Source: Methylomicrobium sp051061015
GTDB lineage: Bacteria > Pseudomonadota > Gammaproteobacteria > Methylococcales > Methylomonadaceae
NCBI GenBank assembly: GCA_051061015.1
Contig: JBPFEG010000056.1
Location: 62,001-126,000 of the forward strand
Reading direction: 5' to 3'
Length of the DNA stretch: 64,000 nt
Positions 9,090 to 17,366 of this stretch are shown in pieces. The translations under genes were made by a program, and so were the position numbers. Every line of letters begins with the position of its first letter. Position 1 is the stretch's first letter. The notes beneath the pieces are model-generated. The model was not told where the DNA came from and made no database searches. It worked only from the letters and a program-made list of their open reading frames with translations.

Positions 9090-9198
9090 ATGTCCATTGA
9101 GGTTCAAAAAAGTACAGTAACATTCGACAAAAAGAGCAGTAAGATTTACAGTAGTTTTCAGAAACCCAAAAAAGTTACTGCAATCGAGGTTACTGCAA

Positions 9199-10452
9199 AT
9201 GGCGAAAGAATTACTGAAACCCGCAACCGTCAGCAACGCCAAACCGGGCGACAAAGACAAGCGACTCAATGACGGCAACGGCCTGTATCTGCTCATCAAA
9301 CCCACCGGCGCAAAATGGTGGCGCTTTGATTACTCCGTCGACGGCAAGCGTAAAACGCTATCTCTTGGCGTTTACCCTGCCACCGGCCTGGCTGATGCCA
9401 GACGCAAAGCCGAGGAAGCCCGCGCCAAAGTCGCCAATGGGATCGATCCGAGCGACACACGCAAAGAAGCCAAAGCTGCAAAACAAGCCAAGGCCGAAAA
9501 CCAAAAGCGCCTTGATGCCGGACTGCCAGCGCTGAACAGCTTCGAGCACATCACCCGCGATTGGCTAGCATCCGTTGAACATACCGTTGCCAGAAATACC
9601 CACCACAAGAAAACCCGGCTTTTTGAAATGCATGTTTTCCCGATGATCGGATACATGGGGATCAGCGATGTTAAATCCCCTCACATCTTCGAAATCGTCA
9701 AGCCGCTGATCGAGGCCGGTAAACTGGAATCAGCGCACCGCATACGCAGCGAAACCAGCGCAGCCTATGCTTATGCCATTGCTCACGGCTTCACCGATTA
9801 CGACCCGGCACAAGCGGTCGCCAAACAAATCCCGGCAACGAAAGTTAAGCACCGAGCCGCCCTGAGCGACCCCAAGGACGTTGGACAGTTGATGCGGAGC
9901 ATTGACAGTTATCAGGGAACGCTTGTGGTCCAATGCGCCTTAAAAATATCGCCGCTGTTATTTCAACGCCCTGGCGAAATCCGGCAAATGGAATGGAAAG
10001 ACGTTGACTTATCGGCGCGCGAATGGCGACCATTCGTCACCAAAACCAATGCTTTGCATCTTGTCCCATTATCCACTCAAGCAGTCACCATACTCGAGAC
10101 GGTGAAACCGCTGACCGGATCGGGACGCTATGTTTTCCCCTCAAGCCGAAACGATGGCCGGCCAATGTCGGAAAACACGATCAGGGTAGCCTTGCTGACG
10201 ATGGGATACGATGGCGACACTATGACGGCACACGGCTTTCGTGGCATGGCGTCAACCCTACTGAATGAGCAAGGCTGGAGCCCGGACGCGATCGAGCGCC
10301 AGCTTTGCCACATGCCAAGGGATCAGGTGAGAGCCGCCTACAACCGGGCGCAATACCTGGATGAGCGCCGCCGCATGATGCAGGCTTGGGCCGATTACCT
10401 GGACAGCTTGAAGCATGGCGCTGATGTGATTCCGTTTAAGCGGACTGTCTGA
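9199..10452 (+). CDS. P4-type tyrosine integrase of island 1
   Basis: 417 residues. The N-terminal arm-binding domain (DUF4102) has LNDGNGLYLLIKPTGAKWW and TLSLGVYP at about 20-55. A SAM-like core-binding domain follows, then the catalytic domain with RPGEIRQMEW, HGFRGMAST and the tyrosine motif RDQVRAAYNRAQYL. The family inserts elements into tRNA 3' ends, and this gene lies just after tRNA-Leu. Repeated GTTACTGC motifs immediately before and at the start codon are probably its own arm sites, which suggests self-repression. Confidence 0.95.
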   Translation: MAKELLKPATVSNAKPGDKDKRLNDGNGLYLLIKPTGAKWWRFDYSVDGKRKTLSLGVYPATGLADARRKAEEARAKVANGIDPSDTRKEAKAAKQAKAENQKRLDAGLPALNSFEHITRDWLASVEHTVARNTHHKKTRLFEMHVFPMIGYMGISDVKSPHIFEIVKPLIEAGKLESAHRIRSETSAAYAYAIAHGFTDYDPAQAVAKQIPATKVKHRAALSDPKDVGQLMRSIDSYQGTLVVQCALKISPLLFQRPGEIRQMEWKDVDLSAREWRPFVTKTNALHLVPLSTQAVTILETVKPLTGSGRYVFPSSRNDGRPMSENTIRVALLTMGYDGDTMTAHGFRGMASTLLNEQGWSPDAIERQLCHMPRDQVRAAYNRAQYLDERRRMMQAWADYLDSLKHGADVIPFKRTV

Positions 10453-10564
10453 GCTGTATAATCGATTTTAACCGGATAGGCCGACGGGCCAACAAGCGGG
10501 ATTCATCACCCTGTTTCCGGTTAATCCCTTCGTGATGATTGCACTTTGATGGAGTGTGCTATTA

Positions 10565-11110
10565 ATGACTTTTATTAAATACGCTGCACCAGCCTGGGAG
10601 CCTCTGCTAGTTCAAATTGGAATGATAGAAAGACCTGACTCTATAAGTGAAATTGACTTTACAAAAAAAGATCAATGGGGAGTAGTTGAATGGTCAGCAT
10701 ATGCTAAATATCTGGAGAACTATAGCCAATCTTTGGTATGGAAACTATCTGCTAGTGAAACTGAATTGAAAAAACAGCGAGAGAAATTAAGCCGGAAAAA
10801 GAAAGTTACAAACACCTCTGTAAAAAATGCAACGATGGAATCTTTCTTATCAGATATTCTATCGAGTCAACGCCGCGTAAATCCTAAGCGTGGCCGGCCA
10901 AAGGACAATAACTTAAAATCTTTGGAATATGCACGACTCGTACTTCAAAAGCGGACCGAGCTTGAAGCACAGGGGAAAACTGTTACAAATTTACAGACAT
11001 TGGAGGAAGTCTGCAAAGACCTGAACCTATCCAGAATGCAAAAGCAAACAGTAATGGGGAGGAGGAAAACAATATTCAATAGACTGAAAAGCCTTCGCTA
11101 CTCCCAATAA
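10565..11110 (+). CDS. Hypothetical island protein
   Basis: 181 residues from the ATG at 10565, which is preceded by GGAG at good spacing; a GTG nine bases earlier is less likely. It is lysine-rich and helical. A coiled-coil-like stretch (SASETELKKQREKLSRKKK) lies near residue 65, and RVNPKRGRPKDNN near 103 resembles an AT-hook-type basic patch. The C-terminal half is compatible with a DNA-contacting helical domain. No family is recognised. It lies between the integrase and AlpA genes and is more AT-rich than its neighbours. Confidence 0.6.
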   Translation: MTFIKYAAPAWEPLLVQIGMIERPDSISEIDFTKKDQWGVVEWSAYAKYLENYSQSLVWKLSASETELKKQREKLSRKKKVTNTSVKNATMESFLSDILSSQRRVNPKRGRPKDNNLKSLEYARLVLQKRTELEAQGKTVTNLQTLEEVCKDLNLSRMQKQTVMGRRKTIFNRLKSLRYSQ

Positions 11111-11200
11111 TTCTTAAAGGTCAGGTTTCCTTTTTTATGGGAAAAACTGGCCGCTAAAGTATCGCAAAAATCAACAATGACCAGAGAGGTTCATTATTTT

Positions 11201-11422
11201 ATGGCGATACTATCCACCCTTCCCGAAACCGGCTTTGTCCGTCTCCCTCAAATCATTGGCGACCGTAAGCGCGGCACTCCTGGCGTTTTGCCCATTGGCA
11301 GGACTTCATTCTTAAACGGCGTCAAATCCGGCAAGTACCCCAAGCCTGTCAAACTGTCCGAAAGAACCGTTGCGTGGCGCGTCGAAGATATTCGCGCCTT
11401 GATCGAATCCGCTGGACAATAA
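11201..11422 (+). CDS. AlpA-like transcriptional regulator
   Basis: 73 residues from the ATG at 11201. The pattern FVRLPQIIG, IGRTSFLNGVKSGKYPKPVKLSERTVAWRVEDIRALI is the AlpA/phage excisionase winged-helix family. In P4-like elements AlpA activates the integrase or helps excision. An upstream in-frame ATG (11177) would add eight residues. It precedes the replication-type genes as in many satellite elements. Confidence 0.88.
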   Translation: MAILSTLPETGFVRLPQIIGDRKRGTPGVLPIGRTSFLNGVKSGKYPKPVKLSERTVAWRVEDIRALIESAGQ

Positions 11423-11550
11423 AAATCCCGACTGACTCTTACCAATCAGCCGGGTTTCTCATAGTCAAATCAAAGTTATGCGTTTAAACAGCAAGCGTAT
11501 TCTATCCGATATTGACAACTGATGCACCCGGCGAAAACTGGAACTTTGCC

Positions 11551-11967
11551 ATGATCGAAAAATTCACTTCACGACTCGAAGGAGTCAAACGCACCGGACC
11601 GGGCCGGTATATCGCCAAGTGCCCGAGCCATAACGACAAAAGCCCGTCCTTGACCGTTGCCGAGCGCGAAGGAAAAATAATTTTCCATTGCTTCGCAGGA
11701 TGCGACCCTGCCGACGTTCTCGCAGCGGTCGGTCTGGCATTTGCGGACCTGTACCCGGAGCGGCCTGACTACTCGAAAGGCAGCCGTTCAGCGGCTTTTA
11801 ACCCCTATGATGTGCTCAAGTGCCTGGCGCGTGAGGCCGGGATCGTCACCCTGGCGGCGGCTCAGGTTTCGACCGGGCACCCAGTGACCACGGCCGACGC
11901 TGCGCGGGTACAGTTGGCACACGAGCGGCTGCGCGATGCGGCCAAGTTGATAGGGGTTCGGCTATGA
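11551..11967 (+). CDS. CHC2 zinc-finger primase-like protein
   Basis: 138 residues from the ATG at 11551; the reading frame extends upstream only through a TTG. The zinc-finger residues CPSH (about residue 24) and HCFAGC (about 50) match the DnaG-type CHC2 finger that reads template DNA. No primase catalytic domain follows in this polypeptide, so it probably works with the overlapping DUF3987 protein. The GTTCGGCTATGAATGG junction overlaps the next start. Confidence 0.82.
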   Translation: MIEKFTSRLEGVKRTGPGRYIAKCPSHNDKSPSLTVAEREGKIIFHCFAGCDPADVLAAVGLAFADLYPERPDYSKGSRSAAFNPYDVLKCLAREAGIVTLAAAQVSTGHPVTTADAARVQLAHERLRDAAKLIGVRL

Positions 11968-13508
11968 ATGGTTACGTTTCGAACCTTGATGAATTGTTCG
12001 AGCAAACCCAAGCGAAGGGCGAAACTGGCGACAAATGGCTGCAGCCGCAGCCGCAACCGCTGACAGCCAAAATTGAGCCGGAATCATACCCGCTGGATGC
12101 CTTGCCGGACGTGATCCGGTCGGCGGTCGAAGAAGTGGCCGGATTCGTCAAAGCCCCGTTGCCGTTGGTGGCCGGTTCCGCATTGGGGGCGCTGTCGCTG
12201 GCGGCGCAAGCCCATGCTGACATCAAACGCGCCGAGCGGCTAACCGGCCCGACAGGCTTGTTTCTGTTGAGCATTGCCGATTCAGGCGAACGCAAAACGA
12301 CTTGTGACGGATTTTTTACCTCAGCGATTCGGCAATATGAAGTTGAGCAAACAGAGATAGGGGCCCCTTTGTTGAAGGATTACGCGGCGGCGCTGGGAGC
12401 CTGGAACGCTGAACGGGAGGGATTGCTATCGGCAATCAAAGACGCTGGCAAAAAGGGCAAGGATTCAACCAAGTTGCGAGATGACTTGAAACTGCTGGAA
12501 CACGATAAACCCGAACCGCCACGCATTCCCCGGCTGATTTTGGGCGATGAAACCCCAGAAAACTTAGCCTATACCTTGGCTAAAAATTGGCCGTCGGCAG
12601 GCGTGGTATCGAGCGAAGCGGGCGTAGTCTTTGGGGCGCACGGCATGGGCAAAGATTCCGTTATGCGAAATCTTGGCTTACTCAATGTGATGTGGGACGG
12701 TGGCAGTCTATCGATTGGGCGGCGCACGTCGGAATCATTCACCGTTAAAGGTGCACGGCTTACGGTAGCGTTACAGATTCAAGAAGCAACATTGCGAGCA
12801 TTCTTCGATAAATCCGGGGGGCTGGCGCGTGGTACGGGGTTTTTGGCGCGATTCCTGGTGGCCTGGCCGGAATCGACCCAAGGTTATCGACCCTTTACCG
12901 ATCCGCCGGACACTTGGCCCCGGCTGGCCGCGTTCAACCGGCGAATTACCGAAATACTGAATACACCAGCACCGCTGACTGATCAAGGTAGCCTTGAACC
13001 TATCATGCTGACGTTTACCCCGGCAGCAAAACAAGCCTGGATAGCGTTTCACGATGCGCTAGAGAGTGAATTACGATCCGGGGGCGAACTCTACGATGTG
13101 CGCGACGTTGCCAGCAAGGCCGCCGACAACGCTGCACGGCTGGCGGCACTGTTTCATGTATTTAGTCATGGCTTAGAGAGTGCTGTTGATGCGGATAGTT
13201 TTGATGGGGCAAGTCAGATTGCCACATGGCATTTATCGGAGGCGCGGCGGTTTTTTGGGGAGCTGGCTTTGCCGGTCGAGCTGGCAAATGCGGCGCGGCT
13301 GGATGCCTGGCTGATCGATCATGGAAGGCGCGAGCGAACGCATATTGTACCCCGCCGCGAAGCGCAGCGACTTGGGCCGGTACGGGACAACGAAGCCTTG
13401 AAACAAGCCCTCAATATCCTTGAGGAACTGAATCGGGCGCGATTGGTTGCGGAGGGGCGCAGGAAAGATATTTTGATTAACCCGTTAATAATGGGGGATA
13501 AAAAGTGA
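11964..13508 (+). CDS. DUF3987 family protein (island replication/ATPase-like)
   Basis: 514 residues. The DUF3987 signature is clear: YPLDALPDVIRSAVEEVAGFVKAP, then GPTGLFLLSIADSGERKTT, whose ADSGERKTT replaces a canonical P-loop. The domain is widespread next to CHC2 zinc-finger proteins in phages and islands, where it is thought to be a DnaB/RecA-like ATPase for replication. Its start overlaps the CHC2 gene by 4 bp and its stop overlaps the next gene (TGATG), so the three are translationally coupled. Confidence 0.85.
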   Translation: MNGYVSNLDELFEQTQAKGETGDKWLQPQPQPLTAKIEPESYPLDALPDVIRSAVEEVAGFVKAPLPLVAGSALGALSLAAQAHADIKRAERLTGPTGLFLLSIADSGERKTTCDGFFTSAIRQYEVEQTEIGAPLLKDYAAALGAWNAEREGLLSAIKDAGKKGKDSTKLRDDLKLLEHDKPEPPRIPRLILGDETPENLAYTLAKNWPSAGVVSSEAGVVFGAHGMGKDSVMRNLGLLNVMWDGGSLSIGRRTSESFTVKGARLTVALQIQEATLRAFFDKSGGLARGTGFLARFLVAWPESTQGYRPFTDPPDTWPRLAAFNRRITEILNTPAPLTDQGSLEPIMLTFTPAAKQAWIAFHDALESELRSGGELYDVRDVASKAADNAARLAALFHVFSHGLESAVDADSFDGASQIATWHLSEARRFFGELALPVELANAARLDAWLIDHGRRERTHIVPRREAQRLGPVRDNEALKQALNILEELNRARLVAEGRRKDILINPLIMGDKK

Positions 13509-14002
13509 TGCTTTCCGCTTTAATCCACAAAAACAAAACTAAGCCCATTGCGACAATGACAGTTGCGACACTTGCGACACAAGACATTGAACCCCTGCCA
13601 GCTGTCGCAAAAGTCGCAACTGTCACAGTCGCAAACCCCACAGAGTCAAAAATTGATAACACAGACGACCGCTACCATTGCCGAGAGTGCCGAAACCTTC
13701 GAAACGGCTACTGCATCCGGCAGCGGTTCCGACCGGTCGATGACATTCCCCGGCGATGTGAGGATTTTACCGGCTACCCGGCTGAGATCGGCAAGAGCGC
13801 CAGCAGCGAGCGCCAGACCAGCGAGACCGCCGACAATGCCCAAGGCCGCTATTTCAAGTTTCTGATTACCCGGCAGGACGGCACACAGTTCTATTCCTGC
13901 TCAATGCCAAGGATGGCAATCGAGGAGGTCCGGGAGCAGTACCCGGGCGCGACCAATATTGAACCCGTTGAAAACGAGGCTTATGACGATGACAGCGAAT
14001 AA
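13508..14002 (+). CDS. Cys-rich putative zinc-binding island protein (family shared with island 2)
   Basis: 164 residues. The N-terminal 45 residues are low complexity (repeats of VAT). A Cys motif follows (CREC, NGYC, then VDDIPRRCEDF), then a conserved C-terminal part with RYFKFLITRQDGTQF. The same Cys motif and C-terminus occur in the protein at 34158-34628 in island 2, also directly after the replication gene. The function is unknown; a zinc-binding accessory to the replication module is plausible. A large DNA inverted repeat (13549-13635) lies under its low-complexity N-terminus. Confidence 0.78.
   Translation: MLSALIHKNKTKPIATMTVATLATQDIEPLPAVAKVATVTVANPTESKIDNTDDRYHCRECRNLRNGYCIRQRFRPVDDIPRRCEDFTGYPAEIGKSASSERQTSETADNAQGRYFKFLITRQDGTQFYSCSMPRMAIEEVREQYPGATNIEPVENEAYDDDSE
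13549..13635. repeat. 32-bp near-perfect inverted repeat with TTGCGAC iterons
   Basis: The left arm (13549-13580) and the reverse complement of the right arm (13604-13635) agree at 28 of 32 positions, separated by 23 bp. Each arm holds three copies of TTGCGAC in the same order and spacing, around a shared TGACAG. The mismatches fall only in the two 2-bp spacers. It could be an iteron-type protein-binding site or replication origin, or an mRNA hairpin at the start of the gene. Confidence 0.9.
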
Positions 14003-14423
14003 CGAAAATCCTGAATCAGCAGGAATGAAGCAGGATGGCAGATTTAAGCCGGGGCAAAGCGGCAACCCTAAAGGCCGAGCACCTGGCGCGACACCGGCGG
14101 CAAAACTCAGGAAGTCAATTGTTCAGGATATGCCGGAGATTATCAATACTTTGGTGACTCTGGCGAAATCCGGCGATGTGCAGGCGGCCAAGGTTTTACT
14201 TGATCGGGTTTGCCCGGCATTGAAACCGCAGGCGCTACCGATCAGCCTGCCGGTTAATGGCTCGCTGGCGGATCAAGGCGCGGAAATCATCCGGGCGACA
14301 TTGGCCGGGCAGATACCGCCCGACATCGGCAGCCAGTTGATTACCGCGCTGGCGGCACAATCCAAAATCATTGAAATCGACGAACTCACTAAACGGGTTG
14401 AAGCCCTGGAGCAGAAAACGTGA
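13989..14423 (+). CDS. DUF5681 domain protein
   Basis: 144 residues from the ATG at 13989, which a GAGG precedes by nine bases; the ATG at 13983 is the alternative. The FKPGQSGNPKGRAPG motif near residue 20 defines DUF5681, found in phage and island proteins, sometimes near small terminase genes. The rest is helical and ends in a coiled coil (ELTKRVEALEQ). It overlaps the preceding Cys-rich gene and the next tiny gene, so it belongs to one translational unit. Confidence 0.8.
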   Translation: MTANNENPESAGMKQDGRFKPGQSGNPKGRAPGATPAAKLRKSIVQDMPEIINTLVTLAKSGDVQAAKVLLDRVCPALKPQALPISLPVNGSLADQGAEIIRATLAGQIPPDIGSQLITALAAQSKIIEIDELTKRVEALEQKT

Positions 14424-14623
14424 GCATCAAGCATAGAGTCGAGAAACTGGAGCAGCGGCAACCGGCCAGCACTCTGCAAAAATATGAACTGATCGGCGTC
14501 TTGGACGGCGAGACAGAGGCGCAAGCCATCGAACGATGGAAAGCCGAACACCCGGACAAGACGGAACCGGATAACATTATCTTTTTGGTGCCGTTTGGAG
14601 ATGAGAGGGGTGAAACCGCATGA
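14420..14623 (+). CDS. Small MSIK-x-RLxKLE protein, copy 1
   Basis: 67 residues starting at a GTG that overlaps the previous stop (GTGA). The start MSIKHRVEKLEQRQ is repeated in the next two genes. A GETEAQAIERWKAEHP segment in the middle resembles copy 3 (VIERLKAEAVKEWKQANP). It is predicted to be a short N-terminal coiled coil plus a small alpha/beta part. Function is unknown. Confidence 0.7.
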   Translation: MSIKHRVEKLEQRQPASTLQKYELIGVLDGETEAQAIERWKAEHPDKTEPDNIIFLVPFGDERGETA

Positions 14624-14883
14624 CTCTAAAAACGAGACTGGAAAAACTGGAGCAACGCGCCGACAAGGAAATCAGCCTGGAACAGATCAACGCAAGGCTG
14701 AGGGTTTTGTTCGGCAAAGCCTTAGGCAAGGATTTAAGCCAGAGCAGTGAGGCCGAATTAAGCACTGCGACAGATGAATTTTTACGCCAGATGATTGAGG
14801 GCGAAACTGGGCAAGTGTGCCGAGACTGGCCCAATCATCGGCTTTTGAGTGAATATAGGAAATTGGTTAGGGGGCCAGCATGA
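14620..14883 (+). CDS. Small MSIK-x-RLxKLE protein, copy 2
   Basis: 87 residues. The start MTLKTRLEKLEQRADK matches copies 1 and 3, while the rest (a helical region with LRVLFGKALGKDL and QMIEGETGQVCRDW) differs. It overlaps both neighbours by 4 bp (ATGA). The shared leader with different bodies suggests a common docking or oligomerisation helix. Function is unknown. Confidence 0.7.
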   Translation: MTLKTRLEKLEQRADKEISLEQINARLRVLFGKALGKDLSQSSEAELSTATDEFLRQMIEGETGQVCRDWPNHRLLSEYRKLVRGPA

Positions 14884-15104
14884 GCATCAAGACGAGATTG
14901 GATAAACTGGAGGCGGCGGTAAAGTCGCCTTTCGGGATATGGCTGCAAATCACCACCGAAGACGGGGATTCGGCCGAGGTAATCGAGCGATTGAAAGCCG
15001 AGGCCGTCAAGGAATGGAAGCAGGCCAATCCCGAAAGAGAGTTCCCGGCGGAGTTTAACTGGATTGTTCGTAGGATCGTCGAGCCCAAACTACCGGTGCA
15101 CTGA
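14880..15104 (+). CDS. Small MSIK-x-RLxKLE protein, copy 3
   Basis: 74 residues. The start MSIKTRLDKLEAAVKSP matches the two preceding genes and the middle resembles copy 1. It is the last gene of the island 1 plus-strand operon; a terminator-like hairpin follows at 15141. Function is unknown. Confidence 0.7.
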   Translation: MSIKTRLDKLEAAVKSPFGIWLQITTEDGDSAEVIERLKAEAVKEWKQANPEREFPAEFNWIVRRIVEPKLPVH

Positions 15105-15140
15105 TGCATTGATGTAATAATGTAACATCCACGACACCAT

Positions 15141-15167
15141 AAAGCCGGGAGGATACCCAGCTTTTTT
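15141..15167 (+). terminator. Terminator-like hairpin between convergent genes
   Basis: AAAGC-CGGG pairs with CCC-AGCTTT around an AGGATA loop and is followed by a T-run. It would end the small-protein operon before the convergent secreted-protein gene. Confidence 0.65.
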
Positions 15168-15181
15168 GTATTTGGCGTTTT

Positions 15182-15610
15182 CTATTTGATACGCTTGCCG
15201 GTAATCTTGCCCGATGAATAGCAGTTATTGATTAAACCAACGCGGGTTGCAGTACCTGTCAATGACTTTATAAATCCAAATGTATCGAGCTTTATCTTGC
15301 CTATTAAGGACGCGTAATTGTCGTTATCAACCAGATAATCAGCATGGAAAGAATAGGTTAAAGTTCCAATTTGGTTGACGCTTACATTGAACACAAAATC
15401 CGGGGAAGCTTTTACCGATTGCACGTAGCCATTTAGTGTTCCATCGCCGTTAAACTTTACAAACAATGGGAGATCGTTTGAGGGAGTAACGGCAACGGGG
15501 AGCGACCCGGGGCAATACTCTGTTCCACGGCTTTGCAGCGCAAGAATTTCCCCAACAGCCATGGCTTGACTTGAAGTCCCCAATATCAGCACAGCCAGTA
15601 ACTTTTTCAT
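15182..15610 (-). CDS. Exported hypothetical protein
   Basis: 142 residues with a clear signal peptide (MKKLLAVLILGTSSQAMA, cleavage after AMA). An AAGGA precedes the ATG. The mature part is small and beta-rich, with FVKFNGDGTLNGYVQSV and a cysteine pair (C33 and C130 region) that could form a disulfide. No family is recognised. It is one of two envelope proteins at the right end of island 1. Confidence 0.7.
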   Translation of the reverse strand: MKKLLAVLILGTSSQAMAVGEILALQSRGTEYCPGSLPVAVTPSNDLPLFVKFNGDGTLNGYVQSVKASPDFVFNVSVNQIGTLTYSFHADYLVDNDNYASLIGKIKLDTFGFIKSLTGTATRVGLINNCYSSGKITGKRIK

Positions 15611-15790
15611 AACGCCTATCCTTCGTTAATTTGAAAGCGGCGAGTTTAGCATAAGGTAATGTCGTAATAAAATTTAGAGAACCCCTCTTTTTATGGCTGT
15701 TACTGAGGGACGCGGCGGAGCAGCACGCTTGCCAAGAAGATAAACTATCGTCTAATCTTAGTTGCAAAAATTAATCGAAAAGGGGGCGTT

Positions 15791-16165
15791 ATGAAGCGAT
15801 GGATTTTTCTGGGGTTCTTTTTTTGTTCTGGTTGTGGCATTTTTGTGACTAAAGAGAATGTCAAATATGCCAGCACTGGCAATTTATGCCAATGGGCCTT
15901 TAGTGGTCTGTCATCAAAAGAAACCGCTAATATTGCTCTCAGTGAGCTGGAAAGTAGGAACGAGACTTGTTCTGGCCAGTTATCAAGTAGTTCAAGCGGA
16001 CTAACATACAAACCAACACCGGCAAGTACCGAAATGATGCGTATTGGCTCCCAATTAATGATTCAAGGCGCACCTAAACCGCTATATGTTCCGCCCCCCC
16101 CGCCAGCTCCAATAAGATGCCAGACGTTTTATATGGGAAATTATGCTCAGACAAAATGCCAATAG
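15791..16165 (+). CDS. Putative lipoprotein
   Basis: 124 residues. The N-terminus MKRWIFLGFFFCSGCGIF has a short hydrophobic stretch ending in a lipobox-like CSGC, so acylation at one of these cysteines is plausible. A Ser-rich linker, then a proline run (VPPPPPAP), then a Cys-containing tail follow. A strong GGGGG lies before the ATG. No family is recognised. Confidence 0.62.
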   Translation: MKRWIFLGFFFCSGCGIFVTKENVKYASTGNLCQWAFSGLSSKETANIALSELESRNETCSGQLSSSSSGLTYKPTPASTEMMRIGSQLMIQGAPKPLYVPPPPPAPIRCQTFYMGNYAQTKCQ

Positions 16166-16264
16166 AAGTAAGCGGAGATAAGCCGCAACGATTGCGGAGC
16201 AAAATCGCCCATCGATGAAACGTTGGCTGATTCTGCCGATTTTGGGAGGCATCGGCGAAAAAGC

Positions 16265-16284
16265 GCAGTAACTTTTACAGTAAC
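16265..16284. repeat. Right-end integrase-arm-like repeats of island 1
   Basis: GCAGTAAC (16265-16272) and ACAGTAAC (16277-16284) are spaced 12 bp apart. On the other strand they match GTTACTGC at 9174-9181 and 9189-9196 beside the integrase gene. Matching motifs at both ends of an element are expected for arm-type integrase sites. Confidence 0.6.
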
Positions 16285-16324
16285 TTTAAAAAACAAAGCC
16301 TGAATCCCTTGATTTTGCTGGCTA

Positions 16325-16346
16325 TTCGAAGAAGGCCCGAGCACCA
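16325..16346 (+). repeat. Degenerate tRNA-Leu 3' end copy (candidate att site)
   Basis: The segment follows the pattern TTCGA-N4-GGCCCGAG-CACCA. The tRNA-Leu 3' end is TTCGA-N4-GGCCCGAGGCACCA, so only the T-stem bases and one G differ. It lies just after the arm-like repeats and just before a terminator (16357-16387). It looks like the far attachment site of island 1, decayed after integration. Confidence 0.6.
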
Positions 16347-16356
16347 ATAAATTCAA

Positions 16357-16387
16357 GGACTTAGGCTTTTTAACCAAGTCCTTTTTT
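16357..16387 (+). terminator. Rho-independent terminator (probable original tRNA-Leu terminator)
   Basis: GGACTTAGG pairs with CCAAGTCC (one bulge), followed by TTTTTTAT. It lies 11 bp after the degenerate tRNA-Leu end, the position expected of the terminator of the uninterrupted tRNA-Leu gene. Confidence 0.75.
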
Positions 16388-16509
16388 ATTGCCTTTTATT
16401 TTTCCCCATTTTTGCCCCATTTAAAAAATTCCTCCGCATCTCTTACGGAATTTTAACCATTGTTAAAACTGCAAGTTAAGTACGGTTTGCAATTCATTAC
16501 CCAGTCTCA

Positions 16510-17366
16510 CTAGGGACTGCTTGTTTCATGAATTTTAACTAGCTTTTTGAAATCGCTTTCACCAATGATTTTAATATTCTGGCCGTTAGCAATTAACTGC
16601 TCCACCTTTCGATGCTTAATGCTTTTGTCATGGCCGGCAAGTTTTAAAATATCTTGATCGCCAACAACAAGTATTGTTGTGTGTTTAGTGACGTTTTGCT
16701 CTACGTTACAACCAACCACCGCTGCCAAAGTTGCTGCTTCTCTGCGAGGAATCGAAAGAGCCCCGGTAAATACTAATTTTTCCCCATATAATGGACCTTC
16801 GTAATTGCCTGTCAATGTGAGGGGATAAAGAGGTTGCCTTGCCCGTTCAAGCCATTCGTCTATCGTGAGTCCTGATAACTCTATGGCTTTTAGCAAGATT
16901 TCTCCACAAGCCCTTGCATCTTCTTTGGCGTCATGATGATTAATTTCTATATTCAGAAATGACGCAATATTGGCTAGTCCATATCCCTTATAGGTAAATT
17001 GTGGCCATGTTCTCCTTACGACTCTGGATGTATCGAGCCAAGCACAATCAAAACATCGATGTCGTTTTTTTCACATGCCTGCAATAAGGTAGTTTGGTCA
17101 AACAGTGTATGACTGACAACAATATTATTTTTTAGCCATAGCTTGAATTGTCCATAAACTTCGCCCCATTTAGGGGCATTCCTTACTGTCCACTCCCCGA
17201 TTCCGTGAATAGAAGTGTTCAGAGGATCAAAGTAATCATCTGGGTTAACTAGACTTTCCCAACTATCATAAAACACGCCGTTTTTGAAAATAGCTATTCC
17301 AACTTGGCAAATACTGGAAAAATTCGGATTTGCCGTTTCAAAGTCTATAGCAATAAAAGTAGTCAT
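16510..17366 (-). pseudogene. Frameshifted 3'-5' exonuclease with C-terminal BRCT domain
   Basis: The first frame (17366 to about 17058) encodes a DEDD exonuclease N-terminus: FIAIDFETANPNFSSICQVGI with the catalytic D and E, then VVSHTLFD. The frame ends early at 17016. Moving one base near 17055 restores CAWLDTSRVVRRTWP, HHDAKEDARACGEILLKA and a BRCT domain (KLVFTGALSIPRREAATLAAVVGC). Total length fits an exonuclease-BRCT protein of about 285 residues with one base lost. An AGGAT precedes the ATG. It could instead be a sequencing error. Confidence 0.88.

Larger units (their letters stand above)
9022..16346 (+). mobile_element. Island 1: P4-like integrative element in tRNA-Leu
   Basis: The element begins directly after tRNA-Leu and carries a P4-type integrase, AlpA-like regulator, CHC2 and DUF3987 replication-type proteins and small unknowns, nearly all on the plus strand. 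Its right end is proposed at a degenerate tRNA-Leu-like copy (16325-16346). Integrase-arm-like repeats (core GTTACTG/CAGTAAC) occur at 9171-9196 near the integrase and at 16265-16284 near the right end. The left border is secure. The right border is an inference from those two signals. Confidence 0.72.
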
